From: Thelephora terrestris | Lineage: Eukaryota > Basidiomycota > Agaricomycetes > Thelephorales > Thelephoraceae | Length of the DNA stretch: 64,000 bases | Reading direction: 5' to 3' | Assembly (NCBI GenBank): GCA_015956445.1 | Contig: WIUZ02000013.1 | Coordinates: 124,001 to 188,000 of the forward strand | Shown here: piece by piece, positions 24,100 through 35,303 of the stretch | Position numbering within the stretch: position 1 is the stretch's first letter | Layout: every line of letters starts with the position of its first letter | The notes under the pieces: generated by a model | Database searches by the model: none | What the model was told of the DNA's origin: nothing | The model's input: only the letters and a program-made list of their open reading frames with translations | Position numbers and translations under genes: made by a program

Positions 24100-25677
24100 T
24101 GCACTGAACTCGCCTGCCAGACGTGGTTGGCGCACCCTATCTGTGTGAGGGTGGGGCTGCATTTGTTCACGATACATAACACGTCCTGTGCAGAGAAGTA
24201 TGAGTCGTAGCAATACGAGCCATTCGGTCGTAGGATCGGGAGATTGATGTGGACTGCTTGAAGTTTGGAGACTTTGGATAGCGCGTTCGCAATCAACTCC
24301 TGAAATCGATCAACCAGCTGCTGAACTGATCTCCGGATAATCACTCACCAAGTCTTCCTGCCTGACAAAGACGAAAAGCTGTTCCAGGTTTGTGAAACCA
24401 GTACAAGCTTTGTCCAACACCCCCAGAGAAATAGTCATGCGATGAAGTGACAAGCGCTTTAGGTGTGGTCCATGGGTGGATATGAGAGCTGCAACAAGAT
24501 CGTCCGCTCTCGTGTCCATAAGAACCGCGATGGCGTGGAGTTGAAGGTGCTCTAACGGCGAAGAAGAAACTAGCAAGGGTATGTCCTTCATCCACGTCAG
24601 TTTCAAGGGGACATGTTCGATGGTGATAGTCAGAGAAATCAAATGGCGTAGCAACTGTGCACTCCGGCATCGTCGATCAAACTCAAGTAAGTTCTTTGAA
24701 AGTCTAATCAGGTGCCGTTCCGGGGTGAACAGTGATGCCTTACAAGTGAGAGGGAGACTTTCTTGATAGAAAGACTTTTTATTCCGTTCTTGTTGTGACA
24801 GATGGCGCTCGCGAGCGCTTCATGTGTCACTAGATGGCACCCTGCCAGTTCAAGTTCATCGAGACCTGACAAACTTTCAGAAATCCGTCCGAGGAGCTCA
24901 TCAGTGACGGCAAGAGAGCGCTGTGTTGTACTGGGTTCAGCATTGTGGTGGGGCGCGCTCCAAGAGTTGTGCATACCTCGCACATGATCGACAAACTCTG
25001 CAATGGCCTCACAAGGGATTTTAACCACAGGGGGAGAACCTTGATAATGGGTGAGCTGGGCGTGATCAATTTGATTCACCTTACGCTGGTAAATCGTGGG
25101 AGGATTGTATGGTCGTAGTTCTTATTGTGGCAGCCGTGTATCTCCAGTTCTTGTAGCGATGAATGCTTGAGTATTGCGAGAAGTATGCTTGAGCTTAATG
25201 AACCATCACGAGTCCAGGTACAAGATAGCAGATTCACACAGTTTTTGAGACCTTGCAGGCAGGAATTGATGAGATTGTCTAGGCAAATGCCGTCTAACCC
25301 CTTGGGAAAATACCGGATTTCTGATTGTCAGTGTATTAGACCGGCAAGCCAGGTCAATATCACAGTTCGTAGAAGAGATTCAATCACCTAATTTCCGAAC
25401 GTGCTTAGCTAGTTCTGGGGAAGACGACAGCATGCGGAAGATTTTGATGGCCTTCGGGAAACAAAATGTCAGATCCCAACATGGGCTTACAATTGAGTTG
25501 CAATACCTTCTCCTTGTGGTGCCAGGGGGTAACGGTGATGGTGTGGTAGAGAAATGGTTGCGTGAACTTGCAGAATATCTTGTTAATGAGGCACAAGGAA
25601 GCTAAGCTCTCGGGCTGAGCGACATTTTGTACAATGCTTGGGAGTAGTTTGAGCAGAAGGTCGTTGAACGTGGTCAT
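24057..25677 (-). CDS. F-box / leucine-rich-repeat protein, 3' end altered by the neighbouring duplication
   Basis: The start is the ATG of MTTFNDLLLKLLPSIVQNV (25677), an agaricomycete F-box followed by ASLCLINKIFCKFTQPFLYHTI. Later minus-strand exons read GLKNCVNLLSCTWTRDGSL, ILKHSSLQELEIHG, a TDELLGRISESLSGLDELEL repeat, RHLISLTITIEHVPLKLTWM, LVSSSPLEHLQL, STHGPHLKRLSLHRM and TLTQIGCANHVWQ, all typical leucine-rich repeats of this family. Such proteins are substrate receptors of SCF ubiquitin ligases; the target is unknown. Directly after VWQ the coding sequence runs into the right edge of the 22738-24099 duplication, which supplies a foreign tail and stop at 24057. The normal C-terminus is therefore probably lost. 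Exon borders in the middle are approximate. Confidence 0.72.
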
Positions 25678-26198
25678 GGATTGTGGGAACAAATTTAGCT
25701 GGGTTCTGCACCGGGCAATCAGCGCCCGCCGGCCGCAACTACCACCCAATAGGCACACTCACAGCAGTTTTCATTGGGACGTGTAAGTTGGCAGCTCCTG
25801 CCAGTTAATCATCGTTGTACATATGGGGGTCATCACGTTGCAGTGACAGTTCAGCTGCCAATCAAAAATCTTCCTGACATCTCGACTGGAAAGTTGCACG
25901 GCATGTACTGGAATGTGGATGTGGACATTCGGGCACTATACCTAATATTGGGTGGGCAGGGAAGCGTTACAAGCAAGGTAATTGGCTGATGCGAGGTCCT
26001 TGCTTTTCTCTCCCCATGTGGTGTATGTTCGCTGACCGTTTACTTGCAGTTGAACAGGTCCAGTCGAGGGTCCAAGGTACGAAGTCTTTAATGAGAAGGA
26101 TCCGACCCATGGGAACACCGCTGGACAAGAAGGGTACATCTTGTCTCACACGTCGTCCCCCCACTGAGTGTTTCATTAACTGTTGATGCAGCTCGAGG

Positions 26199-26911
26199 TT
26201 GCATCGAAACCCTGGTGGATCACATGGTCCTTCTCAGATCCCCCCATTGGAGTATGATTATGATTCATGTACTACTGCCTTCTGGCCATATCTGACCTTT
26301 GACCACAGTCAGGCCCCTCATGAAAGCCGGAGAGAGAGTAAGAGTGGGCGATGGCAACAGCCGGAAAACAAGTACATGATTTCTTTTGCGCCGTACCGAA
26401 ACATCGCTAACACCCTCGTACAGCTGGAAGCAGGACGAGCTTCCCACTCCAGAGGACTACCGGGCCGAATCTTACAACCACTACTGCGATGTAGCTGGAA
26501 AACACGACAAGGAATTCTTGAAGAAATACGACCAGGACCTCAACACAACTCTGATCTTTGTGGGTTCAATCCCCACGAGGCATTGATAAGCACGTGCTTA
26601 CTTAAACGATAGGCTGGTTTGTTGTCCGCCGTCACTTCCGCATTCATCATCCAGGTCAACTCTCAACTCCAGCCCAACTCAGGTGACCAAACCACCGCAC
26701 TCCTCTGTCTGCTCATATACAAGATTGACAACACTACCTTCGGGAACGTTCCCACCCCTCCACTGTGGGGTGGTCCTTCGTGGACGACAGTTCTGGCCCA
26801 AATATTGCTTGTCATCAGCCTTGCCTCTTCACTCTTCTCAGCCTTCTTGGTGGTTCTCGGCAAGGAATGGTTGGGCCATTACGAGTCAACCAACCCCCGA
26901 GAGACGGTCAT
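26199..26911 (+). pseudogene. DUF6535 membrane protein gene, 5' part (split by element E5)
   Basis: Exons read ...GRWQQPEN (to about 26371), then WKQDELPTPEDYRAESYNHY to TTLIF (about 26424-26559), then AGLLSAVTSAFIIQVNSQL from 26613. The DUF6535 hallmarks are present: a cytoplasmic start (DKEFLKKYDQDLNTTLIFAG), a first membrane span, an ALL.LLIY segment, a second span (QILLVISLASSLFSAFLVVLG) and KEWLGHYES. Coding is cut at codon ACG GTC AT by the E5 insertion; the rest of the gene resumes at 32170. The true start is unclear; an upstream exon is likely because no ATG opens this frame near 26,199. DUF6535 proteins are membrane proteins of unknown role, abundant in agaricomycetes. Confidence 0.85.
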
Positions 26912-28201
26912 TGTCAGCGTGCTGAATTTTACCCTCTTTTTGAACCATTTCTACACCCAACTTTCGCTCACTTTCCTTACCTATCCCCCTTTCTTATCTT
27001 ATCAGTTTCTCCACTCACGACTCACACGTCACCAAAGAACACGGACAAGGACACAGATGATATTACATGGCCACACCCATGACGAAGACACAAGACGACC
27101 AACCGACAGAGTTGAATCCGCACGGACTCTATGGACAAAGACTAAGGCGCACAAACCCTAGTCATCAAGACCTGGTCTGCCAGTACTCCTCAGCACTGGC
27201 AACCTCCTCCTCCGTCCCCTCCGAGGCACTCTCGATGGTTTCCTCATTGACCATCTCGACAACCCGAGCTTCCTCCAGACAATGAGCTACGGCCAACTGT
27301 ACTTCGGCGCGAAGGCGGCTCCTCGCTGAATCGACCATAGTCTGATCCCGAGTCCTCTGAGCTGACCAACCCTCCACTCTCTCGGTCAGTTGAGCCACCA
27401 GGCGTACGGCCTCCACTGCACGCTGGACCGACAAGAGCATAAGGTTTGTTAATCCGTTCACGTCCACGGACTCCACGGGGATTAGCTCGCTGCGATCCAG
27501 GCGACACCGCAACATCGTCGCGTCGGAATAAGACGGTGGATTCGATGTCTCCTCCCTGTTGGACGGTGTCGGGATTACTGGGACACATGCGATGGGCTGG
27601 ATGACGAGCACCACTGTAAGGAACCCATTGACGAGCACGGATGGAACATTGTCCACGCACCGGAGAGATCGAAGGAGGCAGAACCGGAACGGCCACCTCG
27701 TTCTCCCCTGCGTACTCCGACTCCGGCGAACTACTAACCGGGTTGACTGCCGTCTCCTCCGAAGTCTCATGAACGACCTCCTCCCCGCCATCGGCATGAA
27801 CTGGCGTGTGGTACGAACCCTCTGAGGCTAGCGGGACGTCAGCAGACAGGTCAAATATGTCAACCGGCATCCCGAACCTACAGGGGAAGCCATCCTGTCC
27901 GGAATTGACTCGTCCTCGGACTCGTCGCGAACCGCTGCCACCGAACGAGTACGGCAATGGCACAACCGCTCGCTCATGGACTCGACTCGAGCTCCCAGCA
28001 GTGGCAAGGCGTCGTCCAACGTATCAACCTAGAAGTGGAATGAGTTCCCTCAGTTAAACCCAGGGGAACATCACGCCAACCTTGGTGTCCAGCTCATTCA
28101 GATCCCTTCTATGACGGTTGAGCCGTCGGTCTACCTCGATCAGGTCCTTCTGAACGGTGTTGTTCCGTTCTTTCAGTGACTCCACCAGACAGTTGTGTTC
28201 T

Positions 28202-29154
28202 CACTGGGGGCAAGGGGTCAAATACCCGGTGGGTACATGCTGAATACATTGTGATCACAGTCAAAAAGTGATCACAATGTGCCCAGTGGGGAAATTTTGA
28301 ATACATTCAAAATGTACCTGGCCATGTGAACCCAATGTGCCCAGTGGGCACATTTTGATTGCGATCACAATGTACCCATCAATGTGATCTCAATGTGCCC
28401 ACTGGGGACATTTTGATTGTGATCACAATGTACACATCAATGTGATCTCAATGTGCCAGCTGTGCACATTTTAATTTCTTTCACAATGTTCCCATCAATG
28501 TGTTCCCAATGTACCCAGCTCATTACATAATAGTTTCTTTCACAATGTTGTCCACAATGTGTCCAGCATGTGGCTGAGCCACTCATTCAAAATTCTTTCA
28601 CAAAGTATCCAGTGATGTGTCTAGAATGTGTACAGCCATACACATAGTGATTTCTTTGAAAGTTCATGATGAAATTGAACAATATTGTGATTACATTGTG
28701 ATTACTTCAAAAAGAACCCCCTGGGAACATTATGGACACATCACTGGATAATCTTTGAAAGAATTTTGAATGAGTGGCTCAGCCACATGCTGGACACATT
28801 GTGGACAACATTGTGAAAGAAACTATTATGTAATGAGCTGGGTACATTGGGAACACATTGATGGGAACATTGTGAAAGAAATTAAAATGTGCACAGCTGG
28901 CACATTGAGATCACATTGATGTGTACATTGTGATCACAATCAAAATGTCCCCAGTGGGCACATTGAGATCACATTGATGGGTACATTGTGATCGCAATCA
29001 AAATGTGCCCACTGGGCACATTGGGTTCACATGGCCAGGTACATTTTGAATGTATTCAAAATTTCCCCACTGGGCACATTGTGATCACTTTTTGACTGTG
29101 ATCACAATGTATTCAGCATGTACCCACTGGGTATTTGACCCCTTGCCCCCAGTG
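28202..29154. mobile_element. H1: CACTG inverted-repeat element, family A, duplication TCT
   Basis: It begins CACTGGGGGCAAGGGGTC and ends with the exact inverse. Arms of about 400 bp pair with each other around a central part of about 150 bp that does not. It is 953 bp, the same length as H5. TCT flanks both sides. It sits in the coiled-coil exon of E5. It has no coding capacity. CACTG ends with 3-bp duplications fit a non-autonomous CACTA (CMC/EnSpm-type) element. Confidence 0.92.
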
Positions 29155-29722
29155 TCTTCACGCATCGCCAGCATCTCGCACTCAAACGTCACACGAAGCG
29201 TGTCGTTCATCAGGAGGAGCGTCTTCTTGGTATCTAGCATCTCCGAGTACATCCGGCGAGCATCGTCCTTCACCTCCTTCACCTCGTGTTTCAGCCACTC
29301 GTTCTACAAGCCAATCAGTGTTATCCCACAAGTGGGATGCACAGATCGGCTCACCGCTTTCTGTTCCGTTCGCAATAGAAACCAGAGATGGTGACCAATG
29401 GCAGCTGTGTAGTGCTGAGAGCGGGTAGCTCCAGGCCACCTTCCTTCGCCATTCCCTAGGTCGTAGATTCCCATCCGCAGAAGACCCCACAGCGATGAAG
29501 CCACAGGAGTCTCCCACAGCATGCGCAACTCGGTATTGAACGTCACCCCACGCATCAACTCTTGCAGTTTGTGGTCGATCAAGTTGTGATACCACAACTC
29601 GTCGTCCATGGTCAAGTAGTTGGGAGGTTTAGCGATCGACGCCTCCAGTTGCCGAGCATCCACTTTGTTGGCGGCTGCGAAGATCTATGAAAGCGATGTC
29701 AGTCAAACGCCAGAACCGGTGT

Positions 29723-31087
29723 CACTGGGGGCAGGGGTTGGTTTACTGAGTCAGTAAACTGTGAGTAAATCACAAGTAAATGGAAAAAGAACCCAGCCAA
29801 ATACTTGCCTGGCAAGCACAAAGCAAATTCACAATTTACTGAGCCAATTTACCAGCAATTTACTGGGTTCAGTATGCACTCAGTATGTTTGCAGTTTACT
29901 GGGTCATGTGACCACAGTTTCCCCATTAGGTAAACCTCGGAAAATTTCACAATTTCCTGAATAAATTTACCTGCAATTTACTGAGCAACTTGCCCAATCA
30001 GTATGTTTTTAATTTGCTGAGTGGTTTGATCACGGTTTACTGGACTCAGTAAATTGGAAAAAAACCAAACTGGTTTACTGACGACGTCCCTGATTGGTCA
30101 ATTTGAAAAATAACCGAAAATTTACCTGGACGTGTCATTGTCAGTAAACTGCAAGTTTTCTTTCAGTAAATTGGAAATACACGTCAGGTAAACTGGGAAA
30201 ACACGTGATGATTTGATCGTGGTTTACTGGACTCAGTAAATCAGAAAAAAACCTAACCAGTTTACTGACAATGTACCTGATTGGCTAATTTGAAAAAAAC
30301 TCGAAAATTTACCAGGACGTGTCTTTATCAGTAAACTGCAAGTTTTCTTTCAGTAAATCGCAAGTACACGTAAAGTAAACCAGAAAACACGTGTAAACTG
30401 TAAGTAAATTCAAAGTTTATGTGTTTTCTGGTTTACTTTACATGTACTTGCGATTTACTGAAAGAAAACTTGCAGTTTACTGATAAAGACACGTCCTGGT
30501 AAATTTTCGAGTTTTTTTCAAATTAGCCAATCAGGTACATTGTCAGTAAACTGGTTAGGTTTTTTCTGATTTACTGAGTCCAGTAAACCACGATCAAATC
30601 ATCACGTGTTTTCCCAGTTTACCTGACGTGTATTTCCAATTTACTGAAAGAAAACTTGCAGTTTACTGACAATGACACGTCCAGGTAAATTTTCGGTTAT
30701 TTTTCAAATTGACCAATCAGGGACGTCGTCAGTAAACCAGTTTGGTTTTTTTCCAATTTACTGAGTCCAGTAAACCGTGATCAAACCACTCAGCAAATTA
30801 AAAACATACTGATTGGGCAAGTTGCTCAGTAAATTGCAGGTAAATTTATTCAGGAAATTGTGAAATTTTCCGAGGTTTACCTAATGGGGAAACTGTGGTC
30901 ACATGACCCAGTAAACTGCAAACATACTGAGTGCATACTGAACCCAGTAAATTGCTGGTAAATTGGCTCAGTAAATTGTGAATTTGCTTTGTGCTTGCCA
31001 GGCAAGTATTTGGCTGGGTTCTTTTTCCATTTACTTGTGATTTACTCACAGTTTACTGACTCAGTAAACCAACCCCTGCCCCCAGTG
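29723..31087. mobile_element. H2: CACTG inverted-repeat element, family B, duplication TGT
   Basis: It begins CACTGGGGGCAGGGGTTGG and ends with the inverse. The two arms, each about 670 bp, pair along almost the whole 1365 bp, leaving a small loop near 30,405. The arms are filled with TTTACTG and its complement CAGTAAA. TGT flanks both sides. It lies in the first intron of the E5 gene. Open frames inside it are mirror images of each other and are not genes. Confidence 0.92.
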
Positions 31088-32169
31088 TGTGCGCGTGACA
31101 ATGCGCCTTTCGATAGCTGGGATATGCCACATTGGCGTTCGGCAGGAAGTAACCCTTGTTTTGCACAGAGCGCGGATCTGCAGACTTGATAGTGGCAGTG
31201 CTGTTCTCAGCACGGAAGACACGGTTGGAGATCATAGGCATGATGAGATGAGTAGTTGGTGGGTGGAGTGTTGATTTGGGAAGAAGGGAGTTTGATGGAT
31301 CCAACAGCCGGTTCGCGCTACGCTTTATCCGACCATCAACAGTGCTCGCGCCCTATTTGCCATTGGATCAGTCCATTGTTTCACCGATCCAGACCCCCCC
31401 ATACATTCGCCTCGACATTCAAGCCCCACTTGGCCCCTTGTTGTCCCGATTGGACGAGCTGACGCGTCGTCCTCTATTGGTCAGTCTTCACATGTGATAT
31501 TGTTCTTTGTCATTCCTTTCCCACACCATGTCATGACCCCTTTCTTGTTTTCTCACGAACCCTGACCCATTAGTCATTCCTTTGTCGTTTCTATTCTATG
31601 TTCCGGGCCGCTTACTGTTCTGGCTTACCCTCGGCCCTTCTTTGCTCTGAGTTATTATTAGATAGGGTTATCTCTGTCCCAGCCACTCTCCTATATAAGT
31701 ACCAGTAGAGTAGCTGAGGATTCCCTATCTTTGATATCTCGGGAAGTCCTCTTCTCCTTGTAGCATCGGTGTATTTGCTGCAGGCCACTGAAGAGCTTGT
31801 CGAGTAACTCCTTGAATTGTTCGCTCTCCTCTCTCACTCAGTCTTATTCTTTAACCGGTGTTTGAAGCTAGCTCGGACATGACATCGGGTTATGCACTGC
31901 TCTTTAGGATAAGTCAACAGTTTGAGTCGCCATCCTCGGGCTCTTGTTATCGCCCTCAGAAGACGATAGGGGTTAACCTGATAGAGGCTCGGTATCACTG
32001 TTGTGAATTCGGACAACCTACCGGAGAACGCTCGTCCCTTGCGTTTGGACCACGTATTATTTGGGTGGATATTGGGAAGTCGTTCCCCCATTGCCCCATT
32101 TAGTCTTGTTGGCTGGAGTGTTACTCGCCAACAGCACTGGTGTCTGACGGGCGAAGAGTGGCCCTGACA

Positions 32170-34088
32170 GTCATCGAACGTGGCCAGAATCGACAGCAAA
32201 AGCTAGAGAGCATTATAGCGTGGCACTTCCATCATGCGATGCAGTTGTTACCGTTGATGCTGCAAGCTGCGCTGTTCTTCCTCGGCTTTGCCGTTCCCTT
32301 GTCTCTCGTGGATATCAACACAACCATTGCTTTTGTTGCACTTGGTCTGACGTCATTCGGTGTTCTCTTCCACATTTCCCTCGTTATTGTCAGAGCAGCT
32401 GACAAGAGCTGTCCATACCAAACGTCCGCATCATACCTTCTTCGGCATCTGAGGCCACAATTCCCAAGCATAGTTCACTCTCTGAAGGTGAACAATCAAT
32501 TGCACCTTACTAGGGTCTTTTTGGGACTAGACGAAAACACACATTTGGTGGACCTCCAGTGTGTCTCATGGATTCTCTGGACATCCCTGGACAAAACTGT
32601 CCACTTGTCAACCTTGCGGCACCTTTTATCAATACCGACGCTTGACGGAATTGAGCCCACCCTCGCCTTAACTTGCTTCTACATCTTCACCAGCTGTGCT
32701 GGCCTCCGAAATAACAGGGTGGTGATTGTACAAGGGTGGGAACAACTTGCGATGGTGTCCGCCAGGTGTCTATTCCGTACACTGGAGCACCACTTCTCGA
32801 GCACGGATCCTCGGACCCCAAGTGTGCTGGAAGACCTTCGCCGACGTTACAACAGGGTCTTCCCTTTCAATGCTGATTTTAGGGGTCTTCCATACTACTT
32901 TACGATGGTTAGGATCCATGCTTGGGCCCATAGACATCAGGAACCCCGGGATGTACGGTGGGACAACTATACACCACCCGCTCAGGAACACATTCCGTTT
33001 GCACGGCACATGGTTGAGGTTGCTCAGGAAGAGTATCAAGGAAGAAAGGTACCATGCTGGATCCTCCGCTTTGCAATGCATTCCCTATCCCAGGACCCCC
33101 CCTCTCCAGCCTCCGTTATTGCTGACTGTTTGAAGATCGTAGCGATTGACCTGGACTTGGATGCTTCAAAGATCACGGTCTTGAACGAAAGGTGGGCTTA
33201 AAATTCATGAATCCACGCTTTTCTGACCCTGAGCCAGAGAACGGGTGGACTACTTCTCGAGCTGGATAATTCAGAGAATTAGAACTATGGTCGAGGCCAA
33301 CGATCCGGCCCCGATTCTTTTCAAGTGCAAGACCATCAGCGCACTAGTCCCACATGCAGTCTTTTTGGGGCGGCTTGGGCAACAAGAAATGGTCGATGCG
33401 ATTTCACTTGCTGTCAAAGCTACAACAGATGGGAGGTTCATATGGCGCTGCATTTGGCCGTATACCGCTACATTTTTTGCTGAACCTAATCCTCCATCCG
33501 TAAACTTGATCGTCACACTCGCATCGCCCTACATGCTCTGGGATAAGTTGCAGGATGGAATGGCAGTCGCTAGGTGGGCGGATGCAGCCTCAGAAGTCCC
33601 ATATACAGAGCAGGTTGGCCAGAATGTAGCCGAGGCCCTATTGCAGATTGTGGCTATTGATTCCCTACGACCACACATTCCTCTCAACACCTGGGCGCTT
33701 TTGAACAACAACCCTCCCCTCCCACCGGTATGCCGGGCGCGGTTCATGGGAACCAGGGTTGACACTGTCCACCATGTCTGAGGGCTTGAAAATACCGAGA
33801 TACTCAAATCATACTTCCTTCTTGTTTGGACGGAGTGGAACTACATTCTCCCTCGCGGTCAAAAAGGAAATGGAGATATCAATCCGCGAGGACTTTAGAG
33901 GAACCAACATGGAGTGTCACCGGATAGATCTCATCGACCGGTTGGAACACATTCTCGGGCAGTTGGATCAGGGGTTGGATTACTTCAACTGGCATCACCA
34001 GATGATCAACGAATATCATGTCTTGCGGGCAAAGAGAGAATATGGGAAGCTGAGGGAGGTATTGCGGGAGGTGCATGAAGGGCAGTGA
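32170..34088 (+). pseudogene. DUF6535 membrane protein gene, 3' part (resumes after E5)
   Basis: Coding resumes with GTC ATC GAA CGT at 32170: IERGQNRQQKLESIIAWHFH, followed by two membrane spans (LPLMLQAALFFLGFAV and FVALGLTSFGVLFHISLVIV) and SCPYQTSASYLL, all standard DUF6535 landmarks. Exon 4 ends at 33191 (GTGGGC donor); exon 5 starts at 33238 and reads ERVDYFSSWIIQRIRTMVEAND. Near the 3' end the frame has an in-frame TGA at 33779-33781 (between VHHV and GLENTEILKSYFLL) and, further on, a frame change before EISIREDFRGTNME; the conserved end LDQGLDYFNW...YGKLREVLREV stops at 34088. The gene is therefore dead both from the E5 insertion and from later decay. Confidence 0.85.
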
Positions 34089-34443
34089 CGACTCGAACTC
34101 TAAGTTGTACGCCTTCCAATTTTACCTCCAAATATGCTTAGGTATGCTAATTCTCCCGGACATGTAGGATATTGTTCAACCTCACTCGTGTTCCGTCCCA
34201 TTTTGTGCGCTACTCCCTCGGGTTTGTACGCCAGCCTTTGTCTCCTGGTGCGGTAATATTTTTAGGTGCTTCCGTCCTCTGTTCATTCTCTTTTTTTTTG
34301 TTTTTGTTTTGGAGTAGCAAACGGGTTTTGTGTTTGCTTGGTCATTTGTTAGAGGCGCTTGGGCTCTATATGACACCCGGAGGAAATGTGTTTTATGCAC
34401 TGGCTTGTGGCCGTGTGGGACTCGCACTTTGCGTGGTTTTGCG

Positions 34444-35303
34444 TTATCTGTTGCGACCGGGAGGTCGCTTTGGTGCAATACCCACTAAAACCCCCGTTTT
34501 TCCACACCAGTTTCTTGTTTCGTGTAGGTTGTTATGGAGGCATTTATTCCATGTCGTAAGGACAAGAGCTGGCTGGATGGCTTTCTTTTTGAATATTTTC
34601 GTGTTCGTCCTGATGCTGTCCATTTTTAGGCGTTGGTTCATCGTTTGGAGCCATTTGTTATGGATTTCGGATTCTGAGTGGTTTTTCGATGGATCTTTGT
34701 TCCAAGTTATGGTTCTCTCGCATCTAATTTTCCATATCATGTACATAGATTCGGATATGATGATTCTAAATAAACGGTTGAGGCCGGGGTCGGGTTTGTC
34801 TTTGTTGTTTTTTATGTTTGAGAGGCTGCATCCGATCAGTGCTCCGTAGTTGGTTGGGAGGGGGGTTTGTGATCTCTTCGTCCAGAGTTCGTTGGCGAGT
34901 GACCAGATCTTTGATTGTCCTGGTGCGTCACATTCTGTGATGATGTGTTCCATCGTTTCTTCAACGTCGCAGTGGCTGCAGGTGCCTCTTTGTTCGTAGT
35001 TCGGGATGTTCCTCCAGAATTTTCCGATCTTGAACGCGTTGTGGATGCTTTTCCATATGAATTCTTGTATTTTCTTTGGGAAGTCTTGGTGGCGCGTCGA
35101 TCTCCAGATTGTTTCGTGGGAGGGGGCCGAGCTGTGGTAGGCGATGGCGCAGGCTTGTATCCTGTTGAGGTTTAGTTCTGTGTTGTTGCGCTGGGGGGGG
35201 GCGGTTGGCGTTCTTGATGCCTCGGTAGAAGTCTTTTTGGGAGAGGGCGGATAGTTTTGCGCCGGAGGGGATCGTGTTTGTGGGGGGGGGGGGAGGGGGG
35301 CAT
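34444..35303 (-). pseudogene. LINE ORF2, C-terminal part with Cys/His knuckle
   Basis: Minus-strand reading gives GAKLSALSQKDFYRGIKN, then LNRIQACAIAYHSSAPSHETIW, FIWKSIHNAFKIGKFWRNIP, a C-x2-C...H-x4-C knuckle (CSHCDVEETMEHIITEC) and a basic tail ending PPGRNR at 34444. This is the usual end of agaricomycete LINE ORF2. A long C run near 35,180-35,300 breaks the frame. The piece joins to 38606 across E1 and its GGCAT duplication. Confidence 0.8.

Larger units (their letters stand above)
27165..31241 (-). pseudogene. Spliced coiled-coil gene of element E5 (beta family), interrupted by H1 and H2
   Basis: Exon 1 starts MPMISNRVF at 31241. The next exon carries VDARQLEASIAKPPNYLTMDDELWYHNLID and GLLRMGIYDLGNGEGRWPGA. 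A coiled-coil exon follows (EVKDDARRMYSEMLDTKK), then a Cys/His and acidic segment (LCHCRTRSVAAVRDESEDES), and a serine-, arginine- and glutamate-rich end. H2 lies in the first intron and H1 inside the coiled-coil exon, so the copy is broken. The protein is homologous to that of the alpha elements, sharing LT.DDELW, REVKEAK.D and C.C landmarks. No catalytic motif is visible; function unknown. Confidence 0.65.
26912..32169 (-). mobile_element. Element E5, beta family: TGTCAG ends, 5-bp duplication GTCAT
   Basis: The element lies in minus orientation: its 5' end (TGTCAGGGCCACTCTTCGCC read on the minus strand) is at 32169 and its other end (TGTCAGCGTGCTGAATTTT on the plus strand) is at 26912. 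GTCAT flanks it on both sides (26907-26911 and 32170-32174). It is 5258 bp, of which H1 and H2 with their duplications account for 2324, leaving about 2.93 kb, the same as E4. No long terminal repeat, reverse transcriptase or transposase is seen. It carries one spliced gene on the minus strand. The ends resemble integrase-type TG...CA termini, but the family is not one I can name. Confidence 0.88.

Noticed and set aside
28202-29154. CRISPR-like or satellite array because of the many short repeats
   Set aside because: Repeats are in both orientations, unevenly spaced and enclosed by CACTG ends with a target duplication; the genome is eukaryotic.
29761-31049. Two identical 67-residue open frames (29761-29964 plus strand, 30846-31049 minus strand)
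   Set aside because: They are the same stretch seen once in each arm of the H2 hairpin, rich in TTTACTG words, with no sign of coding selection.
32140-32174. Start of a separate gene at 32140
   Set aside because: The first dozen codons lie in the end of E5; homology to DUF6535 starts only at the GTCAT duplication, so it is the continuation of the split gene.
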